A DNA stretch of 29,621 nt from an uncultured Porphyromonadaceae bacterium (GTDB lineage: Bacteria > Bacteroidota > Bacteroidia > Bacteroidales > Muribaculaceae), in the NCBI GenBank assembly GCA_902493335.1, contig CABUPJ010000045.1, forward strand, positions 1-29,621, read 5' to 3'. Shown in pieces: positions 1-7,775 of the stretch. A program made the translations under genes and the position numbers. Within the stretch, counting starts at the first letter, position 1, and the number at the start of each line of letters is the position of its first letter. The notes beneath the pieces were generated by a model. The model saw only the letters and a list, made by a program, of their open reading frames with translations, was not told where the DNA came from and ran no database searches.

Positions 1-163
1 GCTTTTTCCTATTCCCACCAAATATTTTTACATGTTTTTTCAAGAAAAATTTAATCACCCCTGCAAATCAGCGCGTTACAAAATCGCATTTTCTGAACTT
101 TTTCTCGTCTTCAAGTGTTACACCGGCCTACAGTCGAAAATAGCGGCACGAATTTATAGTGAT

Positions 164-194
164 TTTGACGGTTTGGTGTTTTTTATTAATTTTG
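164..194 (+). promoter_or_regulatory. Promoter of the aminopeptidase P gene
   Basis: TTTG at 164-167 and TAATTTTG at 187-194 are separated by 19 bases, matching the Bacteroidota housekeeping promoter. The predicted start is about 15-20 bases before the ATG at 217. Nothing gene-like is seen in 1-163. Confidence 0.8.
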
Positions 195-216
195 CCTTGT
201 AATATATTTATATAAG

Positions 217-1998
217 ATGAAAGAAGAAATTTCAAATCGTCTGGCGCTGTTGCGCGCCGAGATGAAGAAGGCAGGCGTCGCCGCAGCTATAATCCCCCAG
301 GCAGACGCCCATATGAGTGAATATCTCGCGCCCCACTGGCAGGCACGCCGTTGGTTAAGCGGCTTCACCGGTTCGGCAGGCGACCTTGTAGTTACAGCCG
401 ACGAAGCTCTGCTGTGGACCGACTCGCGATATTTTCTGCAAGCAGCCGAACAGCTATCAGGAACAGAAATAAAACTTATGAAAGACGGCCTCGCGTCAAC
501 GCCCTCTATCGGCACATGGCTCTGCGAGACACTCCCGTCAGGTTCGACTGTCGGTGTCGACGGCATGCTGATGTCAGTCGCCGCCGCCCGCAGCCTCCGC
601 GCCGAACTCGAAGCCTCGGGGCTGATGCTGACGACCGAGTTCGACGTCATCGACGCCATCTGGAGCGACCGCCCCGCCCTGCCCCAATGCAAGATTTTCG
701 CACACGAAGTCAAATATGCGGGCCGGACAGCACGCGAAAAGATTGTCGACATACTCGCCGGCGTCGGACGCGCCCACGCCACATCGATCTTCATCTCAGC
801 CCTCGACGAGATTGCATGGACGCTCAACATCCGCAGCAACGACGTAAAATACAACCCTGTAGCCACGGCATTCCTCTACCTCTCACCCAAGCGCAACATC
901 GTATTCATCGACCGCGCGAAACTCGATGTTGCCGCCATCGACCATCTCAACGAGGCCGGAGTCGAGACCGCCGGCTATTCTGAGGTAAAATCATTCCTGA
1001 GCAATCTGAGCGACGAAGCCCGCGTGCTCGTCGAGCCCGGACGCACTTCGACAGCCGTGCTCGAGCTGCTTGGCATACGCGCCGTCGAAGCGACATCGCC
1101 GATAGCGATGCTCAAAGGCTGTAAAAACGCAGTCCAGACCGAAGGCGTCCGTCAGGCCATGGTGCGCGACGGCGTAGCGATGGTAAAATCGCTCATCGAA
1201 ATCGAGCGCCGTATCGCCGACGGCCATCTTACCGAACTCGAAGTTTCAGAGATTCTGCGCCGCCATCGCGCCGAGTCGCCCCTCTTCTTCGACGAGAGCT
1301 TCGGCACGATAGCAGGCTACGGACCACACGGAGCCATCGTCCACTACGAAGCCGACGAAGCCTCAAGTTCTGAAATCAAACCCACAGGCCTGCTACTCAT
1401 CGACTCGGGCGCACAATATTATGACGGCACTACCGACCTCACGCGCACAATAGCCCTTGGCACTCCCACCGACATGGAACGCAGCGACTTCACCCTCGTC
1501 ATGAAAGGCCACATCTCTCTGGCCCAGGTCATTTTCCCCGCCGGCACCTGCGGCGCACAGCTCGACGCTCTTGCTCGCCGCTTCCTATGGCAACACGGTC
1601 TGACCTACCTCCACGGCACCGGCCACGGCGTAGGCCACTTCCTCAACGTCCACGAGGGACCACAGAGCATACGACTCAACTATGTTCCCGCACCGCTGAC
1701 GCCCGGTATGATTACATCGAACGAACCCGGACTCTATCGCGAAGGCATCCACGGCATACGCTGCGAAAACCTCGTGCTGACCGTGCCCGCGATGACAACC
1801 GAATTCGGCGACTTCTATAAATTCGAGACACTGACGCTCTGCCCCTTCGACCGCAAGCTCTTCGACCTCTCGCTGATGACAGCCGACGAAATCGCATGGG
1901 TCAACGACTATCACGCCAAAGTACGCGCAGCCCTGTCGCCGGCACTCGATGCCGACAGCCGCGCATGGCTCGAAAAAGCGACAGCGCCGCTCGAATAA
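217..1998 (+). CDS. pepP: Xaa-Pro aminopeptidase (aminopeptidase P, M24 family)
   Basis: This 593-residue cytosolic metallopeptidase should remove the N-terminal residue from peptides whose second residue is proline. Its length and domain order resemble the three-domain eukaryotic-type aminopeptidase P: two creatinase-like N-terminal domains over about residues 1-310, then a C-terminal M24 'pita-bread' catalytic domain. The five expected dinuclear-metal ligands are visible by alignment with E. coli PepP: D396 and D407 (in DSGAQYYDGTTDLTRT), H470 (in HGTGHGVGH), E503 (in TSNEPGLY) and E517 (in GIRCENL). No signal peptide is present. The start was chosen because it follows a good promoter by about 20 bases. 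The next gene is co-directional, 96 bases downstream across a repeat array. The family assignment is firm; the substrate is inferred. Confidence 0.93.
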   Translation: MKEEISNRLALLRAEMKKAGVAAAIIPQADAHMSEYLAPHWQARRWLSGFTGSAGDLVVTADEALLWTDSRYFLQAAEQLSGTEIKLMKDGLASTPSIGTWLCETLPSGSTVGVDGMLMSVAAARSLRAELEASGLMLTTEFDVIDAIWSDRPALPQCKIFAHEVKYAGRTAREKIVDILAGVGRAHATSIFISALDEIAWTLNIRSNDVKYNPVATAFLYLSPKRNIVFIDRAKLDVAAIDHLNEAGVETAGYSEVKSFLSNLSDEARVLVEPGRTSTAVLELLGIRAVEATSPIAMLKGCKNAVQTEGVRQAMVRDGVAMVKSLIEIERRIADGHLTELEVSEILRRHRAESPLFFDESFGTIAGYGPHGAIVHYEADEASSSEIKPTGLLLIDSGAQYYDGTTDLTRTIALGTPTDMERSDFTLVMKGHISLAQVIFPAGTCGAQLDALARRFLWQHGLTYLHGTGHGVGHFLNVHEGPQSIRLNYVPAPLTPGMITSNEPGLYREGIHGIRCENLVLTVPAMTTEFGDFYKFETLTLCPFDRKLFDLSLMTADEIAWVNDYHAKVRAALSPALDADSRAWLEKATAPLE

Positions 1999-1999
1999 T

Positions 2000-2092
2000 G
2001 CACAATTGAGTCAATGCACAATTCATAATGCATAATGCACAATTAGCCCCAATTCAAATATTCAACATTCAAAATTCAAAATTAAGATAAAA
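2000..2092 (+). repeat. Intergenic degenerate 7-bp repeat array (copy A)
   Basis: The whole spacer between the aminopeptidase gene and the carbonic anhydrase gene is made of degenerate heptamers. It opens with TGCACAATT/ATGCATA units, passes through AATTAGCCCCAATTC, and ends with ATTCAACATTCAAAATTC units. Two more arrays (8959-9079 and 10262-10410, read on the minus strand) show the same order of blocks relative to transcription. No promoter was found inside, so the next gene may depend on readthrough. Confidence 0.8.
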
Positions 2093-2094
2093 AT

Positions 2095-2634
2095 ATGGCA
2101 ATTATAGTCCCCGTTCGCGGATTCACGCCCAAGATGGGCCGCGACTGCTTTCTGGCAGAAAACGCCGCCATCATCGGCGACGTCGAGATGGGCGACGACT
2201 GCAGCGTATGGTTCGGCACAGTCATCCGCGGCGATGTCAACTCGATACGCATCGGCAACTGCGTCAACATCCAGGACGGCTCGGTCCTCCACACCCTCTA
2301 CCAGAAATCAACCATCGAAATCGGCGACTACGTCTCGATAGGACACAACGTCACCATCCACGGCGCCAAAATCGACGACTATGCACTCATCGGCATGGGA
2401 TCAGTCGTCATGGATGACGCCGAGGTAGGCCGCGGCGCCATCGTCGCTGCCGGGTCAGTAGTGAAATCACGCACCAAAATCGGCCCCAACGAACTGTGGG
2501 CCGGTGTTCCCGCCAAATATGTCAAACAGGTCGACCCCGAGCAAAGCGCTGAAATCAACCGCAAGATAGCCCACAACTATCTTATGTATTCACGCTGGTA
2601 TACCGACCCTGACAACCCCGACAACCTCAAATGA
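2095..2634 (+). CDS. Gamma-carbonic anhydrase family protein (left-handed beta-helix)
   Basis: This 179-residue protein is built of hexapeptide repeats (such as AIIGDVEMGDDCSV and ALIGMGSVVMDDAEVG) that form a left-handed beta-helix, followed by a C-terminal helix. Three histidines at H66, H84 and H89 (in VLHT and IGHNVTIHG) sit where the gamma-class family binds its inter-subunit metal. The family includes Cam-type carbonic anhydrases and the poorly understood YrdA/PaaY group, and the short length without an acidic loop is closer to the latter. The metal site is therefore intact, but carbonic anhydrase activity is an inference. It is probably a cytosolic trimer. It follows the aminopeptidase gene in the same direction across a repeat array. 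Confidence 0.88.
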   Translation: MAIIVPVRGFTPKMGRDCFLAENAAIIGDVEMGDDCSVWFGTVIRGDVNSIRIGNCVNIQDGSVLHTLYQKSTIEIGDYVSIGHNVTIHGAKIDDYALIGMGSVVMDDAEVGRGAIVAAGSVVKSRTKIGPNELWAGVPAKYVKQVDPEQSAEINRKIAHNYLMYSRWYTDPDNPDNLK

Positions 2635-2663
2635 CAGAAAGGGTTATTTTATCGTTAAAAAGT

Positions 2664-2694
2664 TTTGTCATCTAAAAAAGTATTATTAATTTTG
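2664..2694 (+). promoter_or_regulatory. Promoter of rpsU
   Basis: TTTG at 2664-2667 and TAATTTTG at 2687-2694 are separated by 19 bases. The block TATTAATTTTGCC is identical to the core of the aminopeptidase promoter at 184-196. The 5' leader is about 50 bases and AT-rich. Confidence 0.85.
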
Positions 2695-2751
2695 CCCCGC
2701 AAAACGCAAAAACGACAATAAACAAACAATTAAATATTTTCAACAACCAAT

Positions 2752-2943
2752 ATGATTATCGTACAAGTAAAAGAAGGCGAAAACATCGAAAGAGCTCTCA
2801 AAAAATTTAAAAGAAAATTCGAGAAAACCGGCATCGTCAAAGAACTCCGCAGCCGTCAGGCTTTCCAGAAGCCATCTGTGACAAACCGCAAAAAAATGAT
2901 GAAAGCGGTCTACGTCCAGAAACTCCGCGCGGTAGAAGATTAA
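2752..2943 (+). CDS. rpsU: Small ribosomal subunit protein bS21
   Basis: This 63-residue, very basic protein has the bS21 pattern: an N-terminal strand (MIIVQVKEGENIERALKKFKR), a central helix and a Lys/Arg-rich tail. It binds the 30S platform near the anti-Shine-Dalgarno end of 16S rRNA. In Bacteroidota, bS21 helps hide that sequence, which fits the lack of Shine-Dalgarno sites in this window. The gene has its own strong promoter and is followed by an intrinsic terminator, so it can be expressed alone. Downstream lie a Xer recombinase and HPF genes, a neighbourhood I recall as common in Bacteroidales. Confidence 0.96.
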   Translation: MIIVQVKEGENIERALKKFKRKFEKTGIVKELRSRQAFQKPSVTNRKKMMKAVYVQKLRAVED

Positions 2944-2959
2944 TCAACCGATTTGACCG

Positions 2960-3006
2960 ATCCGGCCTGTCGACCGTCAACGGCTAAAGCGAGACCGGAT
3001 TTTTTC
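2960..3006 (+). terminator. Intrinsic terminator after rpsU
   Basis: ATCCGG at 2960-2965 pairs with CCGGAT at 2995-3000. A small inner stem CCG-tcaa-CGG lies between them, and a T6 run follows the outer stem. It starts 16 bases after the rpsU stop codon. Confidence 0.75.
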
Positions 3007-3015
3007 CTTGTTTTA

Positions 3016-3047
3016 TTTGGCAAAATAAAAAGGATTGACTAAATTCG
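3016..3047 (+). promoter_or_regulatory. Promoter of the Xer recombinase gene
   Basis: TTTG at 3016-3019 is followed after 20 bases by TAAATTCG at 3040-3047, a one-base departure from TAnnTTTG. It lies directly after the rpsU terminator and before the ATG at 3088. Confidence 0.6.
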
Positions 3048-3087
3048 CTGCAGACGCAGGCACTAAAGCCTCACGGGCGACGAATAT

Positions 3088-4002
3088 ATGTTAATCGACT
3101 CCTTTACGACATATCTGCGGTGTGAGCTGAATTACTCAGTTCACACCGTTTTGTCTTATAGGCGAGATATCGAACAGTGGTATAGCTTCGCCGCATCGGC
3201 CTCACTGGCAGGATGCGACATACACACAGCCGAGCCCGACCCGTCAGTCGTCACCCTGACCGACCTGCGTCTATGGATTTCCCACCTCTCGTCAGAAGGC
3301 ATCGGCATACGTTCAATCAGGCGTAAAATACAATCATTACGCGCATTCTACAGCTACCTCACCCGACACTGCGGCGTAAGCGCCAATCCCGCCGCCGAAC
3401 TCACGCCGGCACGCCTGCCCAAACCACTGCCCGTCTTTATCCCCTCGTCTGACACAGCCCGTGTGCTCGACAGCGAACTCGACACCGACGACTTCACCGC
3501 CGTGCGCGACCGTCTCATCACCGACATGCTCTACTCGACCGGCATGCGCGAATCCGAGCTCGTAGGCCTGCACGACTCTGACGTCGACCTGCGACGCCGC
3601 GAACTAAAAGTCACCGGCAAGCGTAATAAAGAAAGAATGATTCCTTTCGGAGAAGAACTGACAACGATGATCAGACTGTATACAAGCCTACGCGACCGTG
3701 ACGCCGGAAACCCCGGCGGCGAATTCTTCGTGCGCCCCGACGGCAGCCCCCTCTACCGGCAGCTCGTCTACCACATAGTGCGCCGCACCTTTGACGGCAA
3801 CACCGGTGCCCGCCGACGCTCGCCCCATGTGCTGCGTCACAGCTTTGCCACCGACATGCTCAACAACGGCGCCGAGCTGACCGCCGTCCAGCAGCTCCTC
3901 GGCCACTCGTCGCTGGCAACGACGCAGATCTACACCCATCTGTCTTCACGTGAGATAAAAGACAATTACAAACTCGCCCATCCAAGGGCAAAGAAAACAT
4001 AA
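3088..4002 (+). CDS. Tyrosine recombinase, XerC/XerD type
   Basis: This 304-residue protein has the size and two-domain layout of XerC/XerD. A SAM-like core-binding domain spans about residues 1-95 and the catalytic domain about 105-304. All six catalytic positions are present: R154 (TGMRESE), K178 (TGKRNKE), H247 and R250 (HVLRHS), H273 (LLGHSS) and the nucleophile Y282 (QIYTH). The family resolves chromosome dimers at dif. No transposon, attachment site or cargo flanks it, and it lies between two ribosome-related genes, so a housekeeping role is far likelier than a mobile integrase. Sequence alone does not tell me whether it is the XerC or the XerD ortholog. It probably shares a transcript with hpf, 81 bases downstream. 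Confidence 0.92.
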   Translation: MLIDSFTTYLRCELNYSVHTVLSYRRDIEQWYSFAASASLAGCDIHTAEPDPSVVTLTDLRLWISHLSSEGIGIRSIRRKIQSLRAFYSYLTRHCGVSANPAAELTPARLPKPLPVFIPSSDTARVLDSELDTDDFTAVRDRLITDMLYSTGMRESELVGLHDSDVDLRRRELKVTGKRNKERMIPFGEELTTMIRLYTSLRDRDAGNPGGEFFVRPDGSPLYRQLVYHIVRRTFDGNTGARRRSPHVLRHSFATDMLNNGAELTAVQQLLGHSSLATTQIYTHLSSREIKDNYKLAHPRAKKT

Positions 4003-4083
4003 CCATGATCTCCTCCGCACGGCACACCAGCCGTCGGCAGCGAGAAACAAGCAACACACGTTTAACCCCTAAAATTTCAGATT

Positions 4084-4377
4084 ATGGAAGTTAAAATTCA
4101 GGCCATCCACTTCGACATCGCCGACCGCCTCGTCGAATTCATCAACAAGAAAGCACAGCGTCTTACCCGCCGCTATGACGCAATCACAGATATCGACGTA
4201 ACCCTCAAAGTCGTCAAACCGGAAACCGCAATGAATAAAGAAGCCGTCATCAGAGCCGTAGCCCCGCAGCTCGAAGACATAGTCGCCACCAAAACTGCCG
4301 ACACCTTCGAAGAAGCCGTCGACCTCGCCCTCGAAGCCGTCGAACGCCAGCTCGAAAAACGCAGCGCCAAACGCTGA
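4084..4377 (+). CDS. hpf: Ribosome hibernation promoting factor, short form
   Basis: This 97-residue protein matches short HPF/YfiA: a beta-alpha-beta-beta-beta-alpha fold beginning MEVKIQAIHFDIADRLVEFI and a C-terminal basic helix (AVERQLEKRSAKR). It binds the 30S decoding region in stationary phase and blocks mRNA and tRNA binding. The length excludes the long form that carries a dimerisation domain. No separate promoter of good quality is seen in the 81-base gap after the recombinase gene, so cotranscription is likely. A GC-rich terminator follows. In Bacteroides I recall tuf and tRNA genes following this group; here a fimbrial operon follows on the opposite strand. Confidence 0.93.
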   Translation: MEVKIQAIHFDIADRLVEFINKKAQRLTRRYDAITDIDVTLKVVKPETAMNKEAVIRAVAPQLEDIVATKTADTFEEAVDLALEAVERQLEKRSAKR

Positions 4378-4403
4378 TATAATTAAACTCCACACCAACA
4401 CAG

Positions 4404-4431
4404 GCGGAGGCCCGGGTATGGGCCTCCGCTT
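4404..4431 (+). terminator. Intrinsic terminator after hpf
   Basis: GCGGAGGCCC and GGGCCTCCGC form a perfect 10-bp stem with a 6-base loop, followed by TTATATTATAT. It lies between the convergent hpf and fimbrial operons. The minus-strand side lacks a T run, so it suits hpf better than the fimbrial transcript. Confidence 0.75.
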
Positions 4432-4463
4432 ATATTATATCCCCTTGACAACATGCTGCTTCA

Positions 4464-7400
4464 TCACTCTACGCAGCGGATAAAACAGGCGTCTGAAGTG
4501 TTGACCGCATCTGAAAAAAGATTAGACTGGGTAATGGGGAAGAAGTCGAAAGTAAAGTAATTGAAGTCCCAGCCGATTGCTCCTTTAGAATCATCTCCGA
4601 ACGGAGGTTTTGAATTAGCATTGTTGGTATTAATCCAGTAAATCGCGCCCGGTCGACGATATAGATCCCAGAACATCGGTCGGTCTTTGATTGCAGTTGT
4701 ATTGCTATAATGCTTGCCACGGCCGCCGGCATATCGAAGGATGCCGAAAGTACCCGTAGCCTCGTCATGTTTGCCGTCGCCATGCTTGCGATGGCCGTAG
4801 CCCGACTGACCTATGGGGAAAAACACGCTGTTGCCTCCGTAAGACCCCGTACTTTTATTGTAGACAAAAGTGCCGCGCATGCCGTAGGCCGACTTGTCGG
4901 TTCCGGGTGTGTCACTGCTGTCGTAGACATATCCGAACGCTTCGTCTATCGTATTCATCGTGTGGTCAGAATTGTCGCCGTAGAGCACTCCGTAGCCCTC
5001 TGCTATATCTCCAGAATTATACAAGACCTCATAATCCTCAAAGGCTGCAATTGACGCTTTCTGAGCCGGGTTGAACCATTTCTGAGGCAGACTGTCAGTC
5101 GCAAAATTGCCGGTATAGACCTTCGACGGTATCTGCTGCCATTTCTTTGTTGTCCAAGTCCCGGCATCCGTTTTCGTGCCGGCGATGCGCAGCTGTGTGT
5201 TCTTATGATTTAAGAAATCACCGGGAACTACATTGACCCACGGAGACTTGTCATTGACGTTAGAAGTTGCGTCTATAGGATACCGCCAATAGCCGCGCCT
5301 GAAAAGCGAACCTTCATCACACGGACTGCTGACCTCGGTCTTGGCCGAACGCATATTGAACGAATGCCACCTTTTCCCGTTAGACACAAGGGCGATAGGA
5401 GCATAACCCTGACGCACGAAAATCAGATGGTGGCACGAATAGTTGTGGTAATCGACTCTTATCACACAGCATTTGACCTGATTCTTGTCAGCAAGCTTTG
5501 AATTAAACGTGACATTGAAATCGATTTTGTCACCGGTCTCGCCGGTAATTGCGTTGGCCTCTGAATTTGCCACCTTGCCGTTAAGCTTGATCATATTCTG
5601 GTCGCCTCTGATGACATAGGCGCGCCATGAACCTTCAGACGTCAGATCTGAGAATGTCGTGGCTTCTTCTCGCGGCAAATGTTTGAGAGTGACACGGAAC
5701 GGCGTCGTTTTATCCCAGCTGCGATAGATGCCTTTGGGATTGACGATACGGTATGCCTGCTTGATATTGATATAGTCGGGACCGAAACGCAACGAATCGT
5801 TGTGGTTGGCCTTACGGCGGAATTTTCCCGTAAATTTGACCCACGCGTCACGCTGATAGGCATTATATGGGTTGTTGCCCGAATAGCCCGATGACTTGAT
5901 AAGCTGTTTTGCACGGGTATACATCGGTATCTGCAGAAGATAGACATCGTTTTTATCATTATCCGGATCATGAATCTTTTTAACCTTATATTTATCTTCC
6001 TTCTGTAGTTTCTGATGCGACGCGTCGGGGCATGTCCATATATTGTCGACGATTTCTTCCTCCTTGTCATAGGCTGTAATATGTGCGGCTATATTATAAC
6101 GGCGCTTATATCTCATGTGGTCGTAATAATAGGTTTTATTGGCACCGCCCTTGTAACTGGGAGTACCCGTCACGACATTGTCGCCGGTCTTACGCAGCGA
6201 CAGAAAGCCGTTCCATTCATAACCGTTGTCATGAGTATTGGCCTCGGTAAGACCACCCTCGTTATCGTTGACGACATCCTTATCCTTGTAATAGACATGT
6301 GGAACATTTACCGAACTATAGTCGCCCCACTGTGCGCCTGTCGGATACCAGTGGTTTTCGATAATCTCGGCCTCGACCCACTCGAGTTCCCAGTCGCTGC
6401 CGGCGTTGACCTTGTAAGGGTAATACATGTCCTGATTGTAGAGATAGGATATATAGTAAGGATTAGGCATCTCGGGACCCGGAATCTCTTCTTTATATTC
6501 GATATGGAAGTCGACGTTATTGGCCCATCCGTTGAAATTGAGGGTCAGCTTATAGTGGTGATTGCGCTCGGCGTCATAGCTCGTCGTCTCGTCTTTGCCG
6601 AGCATGAAGCGGTAGATTATATCGCCCGAGCTGGGGTTCTCGGGGTTGAGCGAGACATAATATGCCTCGATTTCGACGTAAGTGCCGTAACGGCGAGCAT
6701 CTTTCCACGCCTCGTTGTCGGGATTGACACCGCCGGGATATGTGACCTGCGAATTATTGCCCGTGACATCCTGACGCTTGTCTGACATCGTGCCCTTCTC
6801 TCCTTCGGGCTGACGGTTTTCGTAGAAGAAGAGAGCCTGCGTGGCCTGGAAATGGCAACTGTCGACGCTCTGAAAATTACGGGGCGTCGCCTCACCTTTT
6901 TCGTTCATGCCGAGAATGTGGAGCACGTCACCTCTGGCGACACGGGCCGGATAGGAGGCATTGAAGTCATAATTGGTCGGTTCCTTGTCACCCGAGTAAT
7001 ATTTGATGCTCTCGCCGTCAATCAGCTCGTCGCCCTCACCGGGGCGGTTGTCGGCGCCGAGAGAGCAGTGTTTGGGTATATCTTTGATTGTAGCGTGCTT
7101 GATATATATAATTACACCGTCTTTTAGATTGGATGCGTTATATGCTATCGTGAGTTTCGAGGCCGCGCGCTTGACCCAGGCGTGGAGGGTCGACTGACCG
7201 CCCTCGATGCGAGTGACCGGCGCATCGAAACCGTCGGCCGCTGTCGTGGTTTTCGGCGCGAAATAGCCGAGCATCTCGCAGTTTTTAGAAATATCGCTGT
7301 CCCAGACGAGGTCAATGGCCCGGAGATTGGCTACGGTCGACACATCGTCGCCGCTGAGGTCGCGGTTGGCGACAGCGTAGATGCGATAATCGCCGTTGGG

Positions 7401-7775
7401 TACGGTCAGCGAATACTCGGCACGGGGTGCATTGATCTCGGCCGACGGAAAGCCGTCGGGGCGTGTGTTGTTGGGATATGATGTCTTATAATCCTTGATA
7501 TTTATTTTACCGTCAAAATCATCTGTGCTGATGATATTGCCGTTTTTGTCATAGAAGAGCATCCACAGCTCTTTTATTTCGCGCACGGCATTGCCGTCGG
7601 CACGGCTGCGGTCAAGAGCGGGCGTAAAGTTCTCAAACTGCAGAGTCGCGTCAATTCTGGTAAATCCCGGCTTGACTTCACCATTGGGCTGCGGGAAGTC
7701 GTCCTCGCAGGCGGTGAAGCCGGCAAAAAGCACTGTGGCCAGTAATATCTTTATAATCAATATGTGTTTCATCAT
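4464..7775 (-). CDS. Giant fimbrial lipoprotein, tip-adhesin candidate (DUF4906-like)
   Basis: This 1103-residue lipoprotein has a signal peptide and lipobox with the acylated cysteine at C23 (FAGFTACEDD). Residues about 35-430 look like a fimbrillin domain (TRIDATLQFENF, then REIKELWMLFYDKNGNII; ending RNHHYKLTLNFNGWANNVDFHIEY). The remaining roughly 670 residues form a large C-terminal part that I associate with DUF4906 proteins of Bacteroidales fimbrial loci, ending in a CFIRCVE motif. It is last in the operon. Its ATG overlaps the TGA of the previous gene (ATGA), so translation is probably coupled; ATG at 7775 or 7772 could be used. By position and size it resembles Mfa5, the tip protein of P. 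gingivalis, but I see no von Willebrand A domain. The tip role is inferred. GC content is locally much lower than in the proximal genes. Confidence 0.75.
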   Translation of the reverse strand: MMKHILIIKILLATVLFAGFTACEDDFPQPNGEVKPGFTRIDATLQFENFTPALDRSRADGNAVREIKELWMLFYDKNGNIISTDDFDGKINIKDYKTSYPNNTRPDGFPSAEINAPRAEYSLTVPNGDYRIYAVANRDLSGDDVSTVANLRAIDLVWDSDISKNCEMLGYFAPKTTTAADGFDAPVTRIEGGQSTLHAWVKRAASKLTIAYNASNLKDGVIIYIKHATIKDIPKHCSLGADNRPGEGDELIDGESIKYYSGDKEPTNYDFNASYPARVARGDVLHILGMNEKGEATPRNFQSVDSCHFQATQALFFYENRQPEGEKGTMSDKRQDVTGNNSQVTYPGGVNPDNEAWKDARRYGTYVEIEAYYVSLNPENPSSGDIIYRFMLGKDETTSYDAERNHHYKLTLNFNGWANNVDFHIEYKEEIPGPEMPNPYYISYLYNQDMYYPYKVNAGSDWELEWVEAEIIENHWYPTGAQWGDYSSVNVPHVYYKDKDVVNDNEGGLTEANTHDNGYEWNGFLSLRKTGDNVVTGTPSYKGGANKTYYYDHMRYKRRYNIAAHITAYDKEEEIVDNIWTCPDASHQKLQKEDKYKVKKIHDPDNDKNDVYLLQIPMYTRAKQLIKSSGYSGNNPYNAYQRDAWVKFTGKFRRKANHNDSLRFGPDYINIKQAYRIVNPKGIYRSWDKTTPFRVTLKHLPREEATTFSDLTSEGSWRAYVIRGDQNMIKLNGKVANSEANAITGETGDKIDFNVTFNSKLADKNQVKCCVIRVDYHNYSCHHLIFVRQGYAPIALVSNGKRWHSFNMRSAKTEVSSPCDEGSLFRRGYWRYPIDATSNVNDKSPWVNVVPGDFLNHKNTQLRIAGTKTDAGTWTTKKWQQIPSKVYTGNFATDSLPQKWFNPAQKASIAAFEDYEVLYNSGDIAEGYGVLYGDNSDHTMNTIDEAFGYVYDSSDTPGTDKSAYGMRGTFVYNKSTGSYGGNSVFFPIGQSGYGHRKHGDGKHDEATGTFGILRYAGGRGKHYSNTTAIKDRPMFWDLYRRPGAIYWINTNNANSKPPFGDDSKGAIGWDFNYFTFDFFPITQSNLFSDAVNTSDACFIRCVE

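Noticed and set aside
2701..2751. Shine-Dalgarno-based autoregulation site before rpsU
   Set aside because: Such sites are known for rpsU in some Bacteroidota, but the bases before this ATG are AT-rich with no AGGAGG-like sequence.
3088..4002. Tyrosine recombinase as the integrase of a mobile element
   Set aside because: It has XerC/XerD size, lies between rpsU and hpf, and has no attachment repeats, cargo or other mobility genes beside it.
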